The translations under genes were made by a program, and so were the position numbers. This document shows, one piece after another, positions 20,569 through 28,968 of a DNA stretch of 64,000 bases. The notes beneath the pieces are model-generated. The model did not search any database, was not told where the DNA came from, and worked only from the letters and a program-made list of their open reading frames with translations. The stretch spans positions 94,395-158,394 of the forward strand of contig JAFQKI010000001.1 of NCBI GenBank assembly GCA_017396945.1. The letters are read 5' to 3'. Numbering within the stretch: the first letter of the stretch is position 1; the number at the start of each line of letters is the position of its first letter. This DNA comes from Muribaculaceae bacterium (GTDB taxonomy: Bacteria > Bacteroidota > Bacteroidia > Bacteroidales > Muribaculaceae).

Positions 20569-20687
20569 TATGAGTCCAAAATTCCGAACTTTGTACTAAT
20601 AAAATGTCAAATTCTGCCAATTTTCGATAGCTTTTACATTACTTTGCAAAAAAAAAGCACCAGCCCACAAAAAAATGTGGTAACGCT

Positions 20688-20718
20688 ATTGCGGATAGAA
20701 AGAAAATGTATATCTTTG
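20688..20718 (+). promoter_or_regulatory. Promoter of structured RNA copy 1
   Basis: ATTG (20688-20691) and TATCTTTG (20711-20718) are 19 bases apart. A second, poorer -7-like TTACTTTG lies at 20639-20646. The predicted start is near 20725, just at the first hairpin of the RNA. Confidence 0.65.
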
Positions 20719-20724
20719 TAAGAC

Positions 20725-20957
20725 TCATCGTCGGATGAGGTACATTTTTAGATACCGCGAAAGTGTTTAGCTTTATTCTCTGAAAGCAAATCTGGTAAAT
20801 TTAACGGACGAGAATGAGCACCATTTTTTCACGTAAGTTGTATATCCTTAGTCATAGGTATATCGCAATGCGTGGGCTGTTGCTTATTTTAGTCCAAAGG
20901 CTTACCAGAGCCTGCTTTCATAAAATGTAAGTTAACGGGTTCACGCTTTCTTATTTT
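20725..20957 (+). ncRNA. Putative structured RNA, copy 1 of a two-copy family
   Basis: A 627-base gap between the AraC regulator and the OmpA gene holds no ORF but a structured transcript. It has a promoter on one side, a CTCATC/GATGAG hairpin (20724-20739), and a 77-base terminal domain: outer stem GCGTG/CACGC (20870-20874 with 20942-20946), a middle pairing CTTATTTTA with TAAAATgTAAG, and an apical hairpin AGGCT/AGCCT, followed by a T-rich run. Nine blocks recur in the same order at 47493-47808: GTGYTTAG, CTGAAAG, GAGCA, ACGTAAG, GCGTGGGCTG, TTGCTTAT, AGAGCCTG, CACGC and TTTATAACCG. Family not identified; a Bacteroidales-1-like or 6S-like RNA are possibilities I could not test. Boundaries are approximate. 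Confidence 0.65.
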
Positions 20958-21133
20958 ATAACCGTCATCAAGAGCCCGGATGATAACTAAATTGAATTGC
21001 GATGGCAATATCATTTAAGCAAATTATTACATGCAAGGCAATCGCAGGGGCTGCTTGCAAGAACTTTTATCCAAACTTCCGATTTTAGGACTTACTAAGA
21101 GCGCATTTATTATGTGTTCAATATTTTAGCGTG
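20958..21133. other. Intergenic remainder upstream of the OmpA gene promoter
   Basis: Follows the terminator of structured RNA copy 1. Contains one GAGCCCGGATGATAACTAAATT-like stretch and AT-rich sequence. No ORF or further structure recognised. Confidence 0.35.
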
Positions 21134-21141
21134 TATATTTG
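21134..21141 (+). promoter_or_regulatory. -7 element upstream of the OmpA-family gene
   Basis: TATATTTG lies 54 bases before the ATG at 21196, separate from the promoter of the structured RNA. A weak TATG at 21111-21114 could serve as -33. Confidence 0.55.
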
Positions 21142-21195
21142 CAAATATGAATTAAATGCCAATTAATTCGACTAATTGACTAATAATATGAGTTT

Positions 21196-22491
21196 ATGAA
21201 ACGACTGCTGATTACATTGTCATTATCTCTCATAGTGGGAGGTGTGACTGAGTTGATGGCCCAAGGGTGGCTTAAACGCTTAGGTCGCAAAGTAGAGGAA
21301 GAAATAAAAGAGCGCGTTGAAGACCGGGTGGTGGATGGTGTTGGCGATGCTGTTGATGGCGCATTTGACGAAGCCGGCGAGGCTATCTCCGGCGATAATT
21401 CATCTGACAATAATCGCGGAAACGACACTTCGCAACCGGCTCCGGTGGCGACAGGCGATACAGGCAGTAGCGCAGCTCCGGCAGCAACCCCGGTAACACT
21501 TGAGGCAACATACGCAAAGTGTGACTTCGTTCCCGGTGATGAAATCATATTTGAGGACAATCTTACCAATGAACAATTAGGTGAGTTTCCAATGCAATGG
21601 GATTTGAATAGTGGCAATGCAGAGGTTGTTAATGTGAATGGAGTAAAAGCGATTTGCCTTGTTGACGGGTCGGCTAACATTATGCCTCTTATGAGTAATC
21701 CTCAGAATTATTTACCCGACGTTTTTACATTGGAAATGGACGTCTTTGTTGGTGATGGATCTTATATCTCAGAAGAACCGTATAAGAAAAATCAATCGCG
21801 ATACATCATTTGTTTATATTCTGAAGATGGGGACTATCACGAATTAGATTTATATGATGAAGGCGAAAATATCAGTTGGGATTTTTACAGAAAAGGGCAA
21901 TCAAATTTAACCGGTCGTCAAGTTACATCAAATATAGTGAAATTGAACGATTGGAATCACTTGGCATTTTCATTTAACAAACGTGCATTCAAAGGATACA
22001 TAAATGGGACTCGAGTAATTAATATACCAAATGTGCAAGGTCGCCCTGTACGTTTTGAAATATATGATAATTGGTCTCATCACTGTAATGACTTTATTAC
22101 AAATATACGTATCGCTAAAGGTGCAGTGCCATTGTATGACCGCATGATAAGTGATGGAAAATTCATCACATACGGCATTACATTTGATGTGGGTAAATCT
22201 ACCATCAAACCTGAATCTATGGGTGAAATCAATCGCATCGTACAACTGATGACCGAAAATCCCGAATTGAAATTCTCGGTGGAGGGTCACACCGACAATA
22301 CCGGCAATCCCACAGGTAACCAAACCCTCAGCGAAGCTCGCGCCAAAGCCATTGTTGACAAGTTGGTTGAATTGGGCATTGCGCCTGACCGTCTGAGTGC
22401 TGTAGGCAAAGGGCAAACATCGCCAATAGCCGATAATACAACCGATGAGGGCCGCGCAAAAAATCGTCGTGTGGAATTTGTCAAGCAGTGA
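21196..22491 (+). CDS. OmpA-family outer membrane/peptidoglycan-binding protein
   Basis: 431 residues. Signal peptide at about 1-22 (cleavage after LMAQ region). Next come a charged, coiled-coil-like stretch (EEEIKERVEDRVVDGVGD) and an Asp/Ser/Pro-rich linker to about 95. Residues about 110-310 look like a lectin-like beta-sandwich (LEMDVFVGDGSY, WNHLAFSFNKRAFKGYING). The C-terminal OmpA domain (about 325-431) has ITFDVGKSTIKPES, VEGHTDNTG, LSEARAKAI and RAKNRRVEF, with D and R residues that bind diaminopimelate in the family. It should anchor in the outer membrane or periplasm and grip peptidoglycan. It begins a four-gene envelope cluster. Confidence 0.9.
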   Translation: MKRLLITLSLSLIVGGVTELMAQGWLKRLGRKVEEEIKERVEDRVVDGVGDAVDGAFDEAGEAISGDNSSDNNRGNDTSQPAPVATGDTGSSAAPAATPVTLEATYAKCDFVPGDEIIFEDNLTNEQLGEFPMQWDLNSGNAEVVNVNGVKAICLVDGSANIMPLMSNPQNYLPDVFTLEMDVFVGDGSYISEEPYKKNQSRYIICLYSEDGDYHELDLYDEGENISWDFYRKGQSNLTGRQVTSNIVKLNDWNHLAFSFNKRAFKGYINGTRVINIPNVQGRPVRFEIYDNWSHHCNDFITNIRIAKGAVPLYDRMISDGKFITYGITFDVGKSTIKPESMGEINRIVQLMTENPELKFSVEGHTDNTGNPTGNQTLSEARAKAIVDKLVELGIAPDRLSAVGKGQTSPIADNTTDEGRAKNRRVEFVKQ

Positions 22492-22603
22492 GAATTGAAC
22501 CAAAATTGCTTGTAATATGCCGAAATGCGATGACAAAATAGGTAAGTAAATTTGTTAAATTGTGATATTATAAATCATTTCTAACCCCTAAAATTTATTG
22601 CGT

Positions 22604-23398
22604 ATGAAGAAGAAATTTTTATTTTTGATGGCTGCAATGATTTGTGTGACATTAAATTCATGTAGTGATGAAGATGAACCGACTCCGGTAGTTGATTATC
22701 CTGCAGGTGAAATACCCGGACTTGGTGAAGCCGATGGTGAGTTGACCGGAACTCCGTTCTCTCTTCCTGACGGAGTAGAACTTACCGGCGAAATCACCGG
22801 ACAAGGCGACCAATATGATTATTGGGATTACAGCTCTTACTCGGTTTCAACCTATCAGTATGCCCTGAAGAACGGTAGCATCGAGACTCGCAGTTTTAAA
22901 CCACTATCACGTACAACTCCTGAGCGTCATTATTATGGTAGCGGAAAAGGCTATGTTGATTTGTTAATCCCAATGAGCAACACCCGCAATGAGCCTGTGA
23001 CTATCACATTCCCCGCGGCTCTTATTTTGGAAAATGTTGGTGGTGACAGTCAAAATGGTATATTGCTTAAGAAAGTTATGGTAACAATTCCCGCCAACAC
23101 CGAATATCATCTTAACCTCTCGTTCTATTGCGGGAATGCTCATCGCAGTTCGGCAGGTTCATCCGATGTATATACCCTTGGTGTAGTAAGTGATGCCGCT
23201 CCGTTGCTTGACTTGTGTGAACGCGTGAAAAACAAGAAAATCAACATTGAGGAGTTTGACCCGACAAGCTATGATGACTACAGTATCTACACCAGTCAAA
23301 AGAGCAGGTTGCAAAGCATCGTTTGGGAAGTAACAGACTATGACGGATTGACCGAAGAGGATATCGAGTATCTCAACTCTCTCCCCAACAGCAGATAA
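22604..23398 (+). CDS. Putative surface or periplasmic lipoprotein, unknown function
   Basis: 264 residues from ATG 22604; a TTG at 22598 could add two residues. Lipoprotein signal: hydrophobic segment followed by the lipobox LNSC, then acidic SDEDEPTP, the Asp/Glu-rich sequence after cysteine that resembles the Bacteroidetes lipoprotein export signal. The mature part has a Gly/Thr-rich linker and a beta-rich domain (KGYVDLLIPMSNTRNEPVTI), ending with a helical WEVTDYDGLTEEDIEYLNSL segment. I do not recognise a domain. It is 112 bases after the OmpA gene, and a beta-barrel gene follows. Confidence 0.75.
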   Translation: MKKKFLFLMAAMICVTLNSCSDEDEPTPVVDYPAGEIPGLGEADGELTGTPFSLPDGVELTGEITGQGDQYDYWDYSSYSVSTYQYALKNGSIETRSFKPLSRTTPERHYYGSGKGYVDLLIPMSNTRNEPVTITFPAALILENVGGDSQNGILLKKVMVTIPANTEYHLNLSFYCGNAHRSSAGSSDVYTLGVVSDAAPLLDLCERVKNKKINIEEFDPTSYDDYSIYTSQKSRLQSIVWEVTDYDGLTEEDIEYLNSLPNSR

Positions 23399-23481
23399 TC
23401 GCAACTGAAATTTAAAGAGAAATTATTATAGCGGAACCGAAAAGCTTATAGAGTAGGACTAATAAAAAAAATTATTCAATT

Positions 23482-23967
23482 ATGAAAAAACTTTTAGTGA
23501 TTGCCTTAATGGCTGTTATCGGATTTAGCGTAAACGCGCAAAGTCAAAAAGGTGACATGGCTGCCGGTGTAAATCTTTCATTGGGTACAGGTAGCGGATT
23601 TACAAACTTTGGTATCGGCGCGGAATTTCAATGGAACATTACCGATGCTATCCGTCTTGAACCCTCTGTTAACTACTTCCTGGAGTCGGATTTTGTAAGC
23701 ATGTGGGACGTTAATGTAGATGCTCAATACGTATTTGATGTTGCCAATAAACTTGAAGTTTATCCTTTTGTAGGTTTGACCGTTTTAGGTGCGAAAGCCG
23801 ACGTTTGGGGATATAGCGCATCTTCAACCAACTTTGGCGCAAATATCGGTGGTGGCGCTCAATACTGGTTTACCGATAAAATCGCGGCAAGTCTCGAAGT
23901 TAAATATCAACTTGTAAGTGACTTTGATCGCGTGGTTCTCAGCTTAGGTGCGGCTTATAAATTCTAA
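23482..23967 (+). CDS. Small outer-membrane beta-barrel (porin-like) protein
   Basis: 161 residues. Signal peptide MKKLLVIALMAVIGFSVNAQ with cleavage after NAQ. The remainder is alternating beta strands (GAEFQWNITDAIRLEPSVNY, VYPFVGLTVLGAKADVWG-like) with terminal aromatic residue (AAYKF), the typical eight-stranded OmpW/OmpX-like barrel signature. Function not predictable; may be a small pore or adhesin. It sits within the envelope cluster 21.2-24.4 kb. Confidence 0.85.
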   Translation: MKKLLVIALMAVIGFSVNAQSQKGDMAAGVNLSLGTGSGFTNFGIGAEFQWNITDAIRLEPSVNYFLESDFVSMWDVNVDAQYVFDVANKLEVYPFVGLTVLGAKADVWGYSASSTNFGANIGGGAQYWFTDKIAASLEVKYQLVSDFDRVVLSLGAAYKF

Positions 23968-23996
23968 TTTTGAAAATTGAATAAATTATTTATACA

Positions 23997-24434
23997 ATGA
24001 AAACTTTATTGAAGTATCTTTTCTCTCTCTTGTTTGTATGCTCAATGAGCTTGTGTGCGGTATCTTGTGGTGATGACACTGACGAGCCGGATCCCGGTAT
24101 TGTTGATCCCGATGATCCCGAACTTGTAGAGGGCGAATGGAGAGAAGAGGGCAACAAACTTATCTGGGTATATACCTATGATTATGGCTATGGTGTAAGC
24201 TATACCGCAACATGGACTTTGACATTTGATGGTGATACTTGTGTTAAATCAGAGTGTGCTTGTAAATTCTCTTCTTCAGAAATGGCCGACATGTTCTATC
24301 AGGCATGGAAAGAAGACAGTCCTGAGTATCCTGTGACTAAATCAGGCAATACTGTGACTATCGATTACACAGCATTGCATCGTGGATTGAGTAAAGAAGC
24401 AGTTAAAGCTGCTATCGAAGCCGGTCAAATGTAA
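23997..24434 (+). CDS. Small putative lipoprotein, unknown function
   Basis: 145 residues. Lipoprotein signal with lipobox AVSC followed by GDDTDEPDPG, a strongly acidic post-cysteine stretch as in its neighbour at 22604. The mature domain has beta strands (NKLIWVYTYDYGYGVSYTAT, WTLTFDGDTC) and three further cysteines, and resembles small calycin-like or lipocalin-like Bacteroidetes lipoproteins only loosely. Starts 29 bases after the barrel gene; a terminator closes the cluster. Confidence 0.7.
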   Translation: MKTLLKYLFSLLFVCSMSLCAVSCGDDTDEPDPGIVDPDDPELVEGEWREEGNKLIWVYTYDYGYGVSYTATWTLTFDGDTCVKSECACKFSSSEMADMFYQAWKEDSPEYPVTKSGNTVTIDYTALHRGLSKEAVKAAIEAGQM

Positions 24435-24463
24435 TACTCCCGACATAAATGATTAAAACATGG

Positions 24464-24500
24464 AAATGGTTGCACTTCGTGAGAAGCGCAACCATTTTTT
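24464..24500 (+). terminator. Terminator of the envelope cluster
   Basis: Stem AAATGGTTGC/GCAACCATTT extended by CTTC/GAAG around a GTGA loop, then T-run. The convergent PAP2 gene ends 13 bases further, so it may serve both strands. Confidence 0.88.
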
Positions 24501-24512
24501 ATCTTTCAGTCT

Positions 24513-25658
24513 TTAAAAGTTAACACGAGTAGAGATACCTAATGATAGGGAGTTGTCAATGCCCGATATGTTGGCATTGTCGCCAATGTGGTATGTATCA
24601 CTTGGTGTCATGGTGTAGTTATATTGACTAAAATTATATCCCAATGCCGCGCCGAGTGTCAAATGCTCATCGATATTGAGAGAGGCTCCTACTTCGCATT
24701 GTCCAACAAATGACCCATTACCGCAATCAATAGCATTATCAAGTGATGTCAATGAGAGATTTTTCATATATCCGCCACCTATTTCGGCATTAATCGACCA
24801 TCTGTCATTAAGTGCAAGGCGATAGTAGGGCATGACAATAAATCCAATAGCATTTTGAGGAGCTACGAAAGTTGTAAATTCGTCATGTTCAAGGAACAGC
24901 GATGTCGATGTGATTGCCACTTCTCCGGAAAGTCCCCAATGCTCTGACAATGGGAGTCCACCTTTTATTCCTGCCGACAAGGCTTGTGTTCGATTGAGAA
25001 TTGTTCCGCCAACCGATACCGTTGTCATAGGAAAAATAAACGATGTCTCAAGTGACAAATATGGACGATGATCATTTCGAACCTCGATATTATTTCCCCT
25101 ATTATCTAACTGTCGGTCTTTAAAAATAAGATCCCCGATATAATATCCGAGATGACCTGTAAAGATGCCTATTCCGGCTCCCGCAACCACATCACATGGG
25201 AAATGACGAGTATCCATTACTCGTTGAACCGCAATCCCTGTGGCAAATGTATATGCTCCAACCGTGTACCATGGAGAGTGCCAACAAAGTTCGCGCGAAA
25301 TCCAGGTAGCACCGAGAAAAGCCCATGCGGTATGTCCTGAAGGAAATGACCGATAGTCGCTCCCATCGGGACGTTGTGCCGATACTGTGCGTTTCAGCAG
25401 TTCCACTGACCCGGCCATCGCTACCGCACCTATCGCGTCAGAGACTGCCATACGCCCCCATCCTGAGCGAGTAGGCTCGCCACAAAGTTTCATAACCCAA
25501 GGGAATGCCATAGGTGTATATTGAGCTATATCGACAACAATAGAATTATCGGTGTCGTCGTCAATGGTAGTTGGGACCCAGCTTTTCATTGATATTTCTT
25601 GACAGTCAGCAGAGGTAACACAGCAAATCACAAAAAGGATTGTAAGCAGTTTTTTCAT
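24513..25658 (-). CDS. PAP2-superfamily phosphatase fused to a C-terminal beta-barrel-like domain
   Basis: 381 residues. Signal peptide about 1-19. The acid phosphatase motifs are complete: K89-x6-R96-P97 (KRTVSAQRP), PSGH at 106-109, and R146-x5-H152-x3-D156. Residues from about 190 on are beta-rich with amphipathic strands (SLETSFIFPMTTVSVGGTIL, ending GISTRVNF), the look of an outer-membrane barrel with a terminal aromatic. This fusion suggests an outer-membrane lipid phosphatase, such as one acting on lipid A or undecaprenyl pyrophosphate; substrate is inference. Monocistronic or with the upstream mutase (87-base gap). Confidence 0.85.
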   Translation of the reverse strand: MKKLLTILFVICCVTSADCQEISMKSWVPTTIDDDTDNSIVVDIAQYTPMAFPWVMKLCGEPTRSGWGRMAVSDAIGAVAMAGSVELLKRTVSAQRPDGSDYRSFPSGHTAWAFLGATWISRELCWHSPWYTVGAYTFATGIAVQRVMDTRHFPCDVVAGAGIGIFTGHLGYYIGDLIFKDRQLDNRGNNIEVRNDHRPYLSLETSFIFPMTTVSVGGTILNRTQALSAGIKGGLPLSEHWGLSGEVAITSTSLFLEHDEFTTFVAPQNAIGFIVMPYYRLALNDRWSINAEIGGGYMKNLSLTSLDNAIDCGNGSFVGQCEVGASLNIDEHLTLGAALGYNFSQYNYTMTPSDTYHIGDNANISGIDNSLSLGISTRVNF

Positions 25659-25745
25659 GCAGAAAACATTCTTTTGGAAAATAACCCCGACTCTCGCCCT
25701 CGTCGGGCGTGTGTCAGGGTTATAGTAATATAAAATCGTTTTCGA

Positions 25746-27494
25746 TTAAATGCCCAAGTCTTTCTTGATTATATCTATTTTGCCTTGAGTTTCGGCAATA
25801 GCTTTGTCATAATCTTCGGCGGTTGTCATTGTGCCTTTAACTTCAACATAGAATTTGATTTTAGGCTCAGTGCCTGAAGGTCGCACAGAGATTTTTGTGC
25901 CATCTTCGGTAAAGAATTGAAGCACGTCGGAAGTTGTGGGCATATCCATTTTTTCAACTTTGCCATTCTTGACATCGGTTAAGTCAAGAGTTGCGTAGTC
26001 TTTGATTGTAACAACCGCGCTACCACCGAGAGATTTAGGAGGATTGCTGCGAAAGTTTTTCATCATGGCTTGGATTTCCTCAGCTCCACTTTTTCCAGTG
26101 CGTACAACAGAGATACCCTCTTCGCGAGAGAAGCCATATTTCAAATAGATGTCTTGGAGCATTTGAGAGAAGTCCATGCCATTTTCTTTAGCCCAAGCGG
26201 CGGCTTCAGCCATAAGAGAGATAGCAGAAACAGAGTCTTTGTCGCGAACAAAGTCTTCGGCAAGGAACCCATAGCTTTCTTCTGCGCCACCAAGATAACG
26301 GCAAGTAGCTTCGTTTTCACGAATTACTGAAGCAATCCATTTGAAACCGGTGTAGCAGTCATACATCTTGATGTTATTGGCATCGGCAATAGCTTTGATG
26401 GTTTCGGTTGTAACGATAGTCTTAACGATGTATTCGTTGCCGGTTAATTTGCCAAGCTCGGCATTGCGAGTCATCAAGTAGTAAAGCAAAATCATTGCGA
26501 TTTGGTTTCCATTGATGAGAGTGTATTCACCTTTGTTGTCTCGTATCACGCAACCAATGCGGTCGGCATCGGGGTCAGAGGCCATGACAATGTCGGCTCC
26601 CACCTCTTTAGCTTTTGCGATAGCCATAGCCATAGCTGAGGGGTTTTCAGGATTGGGAGAGTCAACAGTGGGGAAGTCTCCGCTTGGAACATCTTGCTCA
26701 GGAACGTGAATAATGTTGGTAAAACCATAGTTCTTGAGCGATGCAGGAATAAGTTCAACACCCGTACCATGAATAGGAGTATAAACAATTTTTAAGTTAC
26801 TATGTTTCTTGATAACATCGGGGCTCAAAGAGAGTTCTTTAATTGCAGAGAGGAATGCATCATCAATTTCCTTACCGATGATTTCGATTTTGTCGGGATT
26901 GCCTTTGAATTTGATTTCCTCTACACCCTTAATTTTATTCACGTTGTCAATGATGTTGACATCGTGAGGCGCAATGATTTGTGCGCCATCAGCCCAATAT
27001 GCTTTATATCCGTTATATTCTTTGGGGTTGTGTGACGCAGTGATATTTACACCACTTTGGCAACCTAAGTGACGGATTGCGAATGACAACTCCGGAGTAG
27101 GACGGAAACTATCGAAAAGATATGCTTTGATGCCGTTGGCAGAGAAGATGTCGGCAACAATCTCAGCAAAAAGACGGCTGTTGTTGCGCACGTCATGACC
27201 AACAACAACTTTAATCTCATCAAGGTCGGCAAACGCTTCTTTAAGATAGTTGGCAAAGCCTTGTGTCGCAGCGCCAACTGTATATATGTTCATGCGGTTG
27301 CTGCCTACGCCCATAATGCCACGCAATCCACCGGTGCCAAATTCCAAGTCACGATAGAAACACTCGATTAACTCGGTTTTGTCTTCAGCTTCAAGCATAC
27401 GTTTCACTTCGGCACGAGTTTCATCATCATAACCTTCGCCAAGCCACACTTGCGCTTTGGCAGTCACAGATTTCAATAATTCTTCATTTTCCAT
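25746..27494 (-). CDS. Phosphoglucomutase/phosphomannomutase (phospho-sugar mutase)
   Basis: 582 residues, the length of PgcA/PGM2-like alpha-D-phosphohexomutases. Catalytic phosphoserine S154 in TASHNPKEYNGYK; metal loop DPDADR near residue 313; sugar-binding GGAEESYG; phosphate-binding RPSGTEPK near the C terminus. It interconverts hexose 1- and 6-phosphates, feeding glycogen and nucleotide-sugar synthesis; the preferred sugar is not determined by sequence. Cytoplasmic. Confidence 0.95.
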   Translation of the reverse strand: MENEELLKSVTAKAQVWLGEGYDDETRAEVKRMLEAEDKTELIECFYRDLEFGTGGLRGIMGVGSNRMNIYTVGAATQGFANYLKEAFADLDEIKVVVGHDVRNNSRLFAEIVADIFSANGIKAYLFDSFRPTPELSFAIRHLGCQSGVNITASHNPKEYNGYKAYWADGAQIIAPHDVNIIDNVNKIKGVEEIKFKGNPDKIEIIGKEIDDAFLSAIKELSLSPDVIKKHSNLKIVYTPIHGTGVELIPASLKNYGFTNIIHVPEQDVPSGDFPTVDSPNPENPSAMAMAIAKAKEVGADIVMASDPDADRIGCVIRDNKGEYTLINGNQIAMILLYYLMTRNAELGKLTGNEYIVKTIVTTETIKAIADANNIKMYDCYTGFKWIASVIRENEATCRYLGGAEESYGFLAEDFVRDKDSVSAISLMAEAAAWAKENGMDFSQMLQDIYLKYGFSREEGISVVRTGKSGAEEIQAMMKNFRSNPPKSLGGSAVVTIKDYATLDLTDVKNGKVEKMDMPTTSDVLQFFTEDGTKISVRPSGTEPKIKFYVEVKGTMTTAEDYDKAIAETQGKIDIIKKDLGI

Positions 27495-27537
27495 AATAAA
27501 AAATGGGTATTTAGTCGTTAATAATTTTCTAATTTAC

Positions 27538-27545
27538 AAAGGTAA
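27538..27545 (-). promoter_or_regulatory. -7 element of the phosphohexomutase gene
   Basis: The minus strand reads TACCTTTG, 44 bases before the ATG at 27494. No clear -33 element. Confidence 0.55.
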
Positions 27546-27603
27546 AGAATTTAATCCACAATTCATAATGCACAATTCATAATTTTGTGGAATGACCAAA
27601 CAA

Positions 27604-27699
27604 AAGGGCAAAACATCCTATCCTGTGGCTTTGCTACGCCTAACCTACCGGCTTACGCTATAAGCCTTCGAAGGTTTATAGCCTTGGTATTTTACCCTT
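27604..27699. repeat. Nested inverted-repeat element in a gene-free gap
   Basis: Outer arms AAGGGCAAAA (27604-27613) and TTTTACCCTT (27690-27699) pair with one mismatch. Inside, GCTATAAGCC (27657-27666) pairs with GGTTTATAGC (27673-27682) around TTCGAA, allowing a G-U pair. This fits a transcribed hairpin, a palindromic intergenic repeat or a small non-autonomous element. No promoter or T-run makes a terminator clear. Confidence 0.4.
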
Positions 27700-27785
27700 G
27701 GGCAATAGATGTTACACCTCCATAAGATAGCCCTATTCAACCATGTTATGCAAAATAATGATTAATCGATAGCCGTATCAAAGGT

Positions 27786-28361
27786 TTATTGATCCTCTTG
27801 GAGTTCGGAAGCGAGGGTGTCGCGTAGGTGACGGATGATGCGACGAGTGCGACGATCTATAAACACTCCGACAATAAAACCAACTACCAATCCCACTATA
27901 GCACCAACAATCATCCCTCTATGACCTACCTGATATAAAAAATAAAAAATATAACTTAATAATGGGACGGCAAGCGCATAGCCTATGAGATTGTGTCGCT
28001 TGCGCATTATCTCAAGTTGAGTCACCGCAACTATCGCTGCCTTGGTTGGAAGTGAGATATAATCAGTTGTGCGCAATCGATATAATGTATATACCACCAA
28101 CAATGCCATTACAACAAAAAATACAATATAACTGACTATTAACAACATCGGCAGTGGTGCTTGCTCATTAATCCCAATCAATGAAAATGGAGCAACAATA
28201 CAGGCGATAATTGCCATGATGTATCGTCGCGAGAGATTGCTACGATAGCTCATCGCGGCATTATTGCGCAATTTGCGGGCAAGCCTGCGGTTTTCGTCTT
28301 CAAGATGTGAGACTCTTAATTCTATATTTTTCCAACTATTTTTCAATTCGTCGATATTCAT
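27786..28361 (-). CDS. Membrane protein encoded with an ECF sigma factor
   Basis: 191 residues. An N-terminal helical coiled-coil-like segment (residues 1-35, ELRVSHLEDENRRLARKL) is followed by about four transmembrane helices (around 48-62, 70-92, 128-145 and 150-168) and a basic tail. It begins 27 bases after the sigma factor gene and has the position and cytosolic N-terminal arm plus membrane layout expected of an anti-sigma or sigma-accessory protein, but it has no recognisable ZAS domain. The role is inference. Confidence 0.7.
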   Translation of the reverse strand: MNIDELKNSWKNIELRVSHLEDENRRLARKLRNNAAMSYRSNLSRRYIMAIIACIVAPFSLIGINEQAPLPMLLIVSYIVFFVVMALLVVYTLYRLRTTDYISLPTKAAIVAVTQLEIMRKRHNLIGYALAVPLLSYIFYFLYQVGHRGMIVGAIVGLVVGFIVGVFIDRRTRRIIRHLRDTLASELQEDQ

Positions 28362-28388
28362 AGTTTCAATGTTGTGAGGTTAATAAAT

Positions 28389-28865
28389 TTACTCTTGGCT
28401 ATACTCAACAAGTTTGGCTTTAATGCGATGCAAGCGCGAAGCAACATTGTTGCGAGTCAAACCGGTGACTTCGGCAATCTCATCATAAGATTTTTCATCA
28501 AGCCACATGAGAATAATCGCTTTGTCAAGTTTTCGTAATCTACTGATTAGTCTATACATCTCTTTCAACTCCTCGCTACGATTACTTGCGACATCGGGTA
28601 TTTCCTTGACCGCGTCAAGAGTCAAGGTCTCATCATGTCGGTGATTGCGTCGAAAGTATGTAACACAAGTATTAATACAGATGCGATAAATCCATGTTGA
28701 TAGTTGAGCATCACCACGGAAACGTTCAAGCCCCTGCCAAAGACTTATCAGTATCTCCTGATACAAATCCTTAAAGTGGTCATTATCGGTGGCATACATA
28801 TAACACACCTTATAAATGACCTGTTGATTGTGATTAACAATATCTAAAAATCGTTGTTCCTCCAT
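28389..28865 (-). CDS. ECF-type RNA polymerase sigma factor
   Basis: 158 residues from ATG 28865. Region 2 is visible (DHFKDLYQEILISLWQGLERF, then STWIYRICINTCVTYFRR), and region 4 has the HTH (KSYDEIAEVTGLTRNNVASR LHRIK). A longer ORF start at 29042 would add 59 residues with no sigma similarity and would run across the divergent gene's promoter, so MEEQRFLDIV is chosen. ECF factors in Bacteroidetes commonly control envelope or polysaccharide functions; regulon here unknown. The following membrane gene is the candidate regulator. Confidence 0.93.
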   Translation of the reverse strand: MEEQRFLDIVNHNQQVIYKVCYMYATDNDHFKDLYQEILISLWQGLERFRGDAQLSTWIYRICINTCVTYFRRNHRHDETLTLDAVKEIPDVASNRSEELKEMYRLISRLRKLDKAIILMWLDEKSYDEIAEVTGLTRNNVASRLHRIKAKLVEYSQE

Positions 28866-28934
28866 TTTAATGGTGATTTCTCTTTTAGACGCTAAAGATA
28901 ACCAATAGTTGCACTGCAAGTGAAGAAAATGTCG

Positions 28935-28942
28935 TAAATTTG
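28935..28942 (+). promoter_or_regulatory. -7 element divergent from the ECF sigma gene
   Basis: TAAATTTG on the + strand, 27 bases before the ATG at 28969. A CTGACA hexamer at 28956-28961 lies in the short leader, the same hexamer found four times upstream of dnaK. Confidence 0.55.
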
Positions 28943-28968
28943 TGGTCATAATAAAACTGACACACAAA

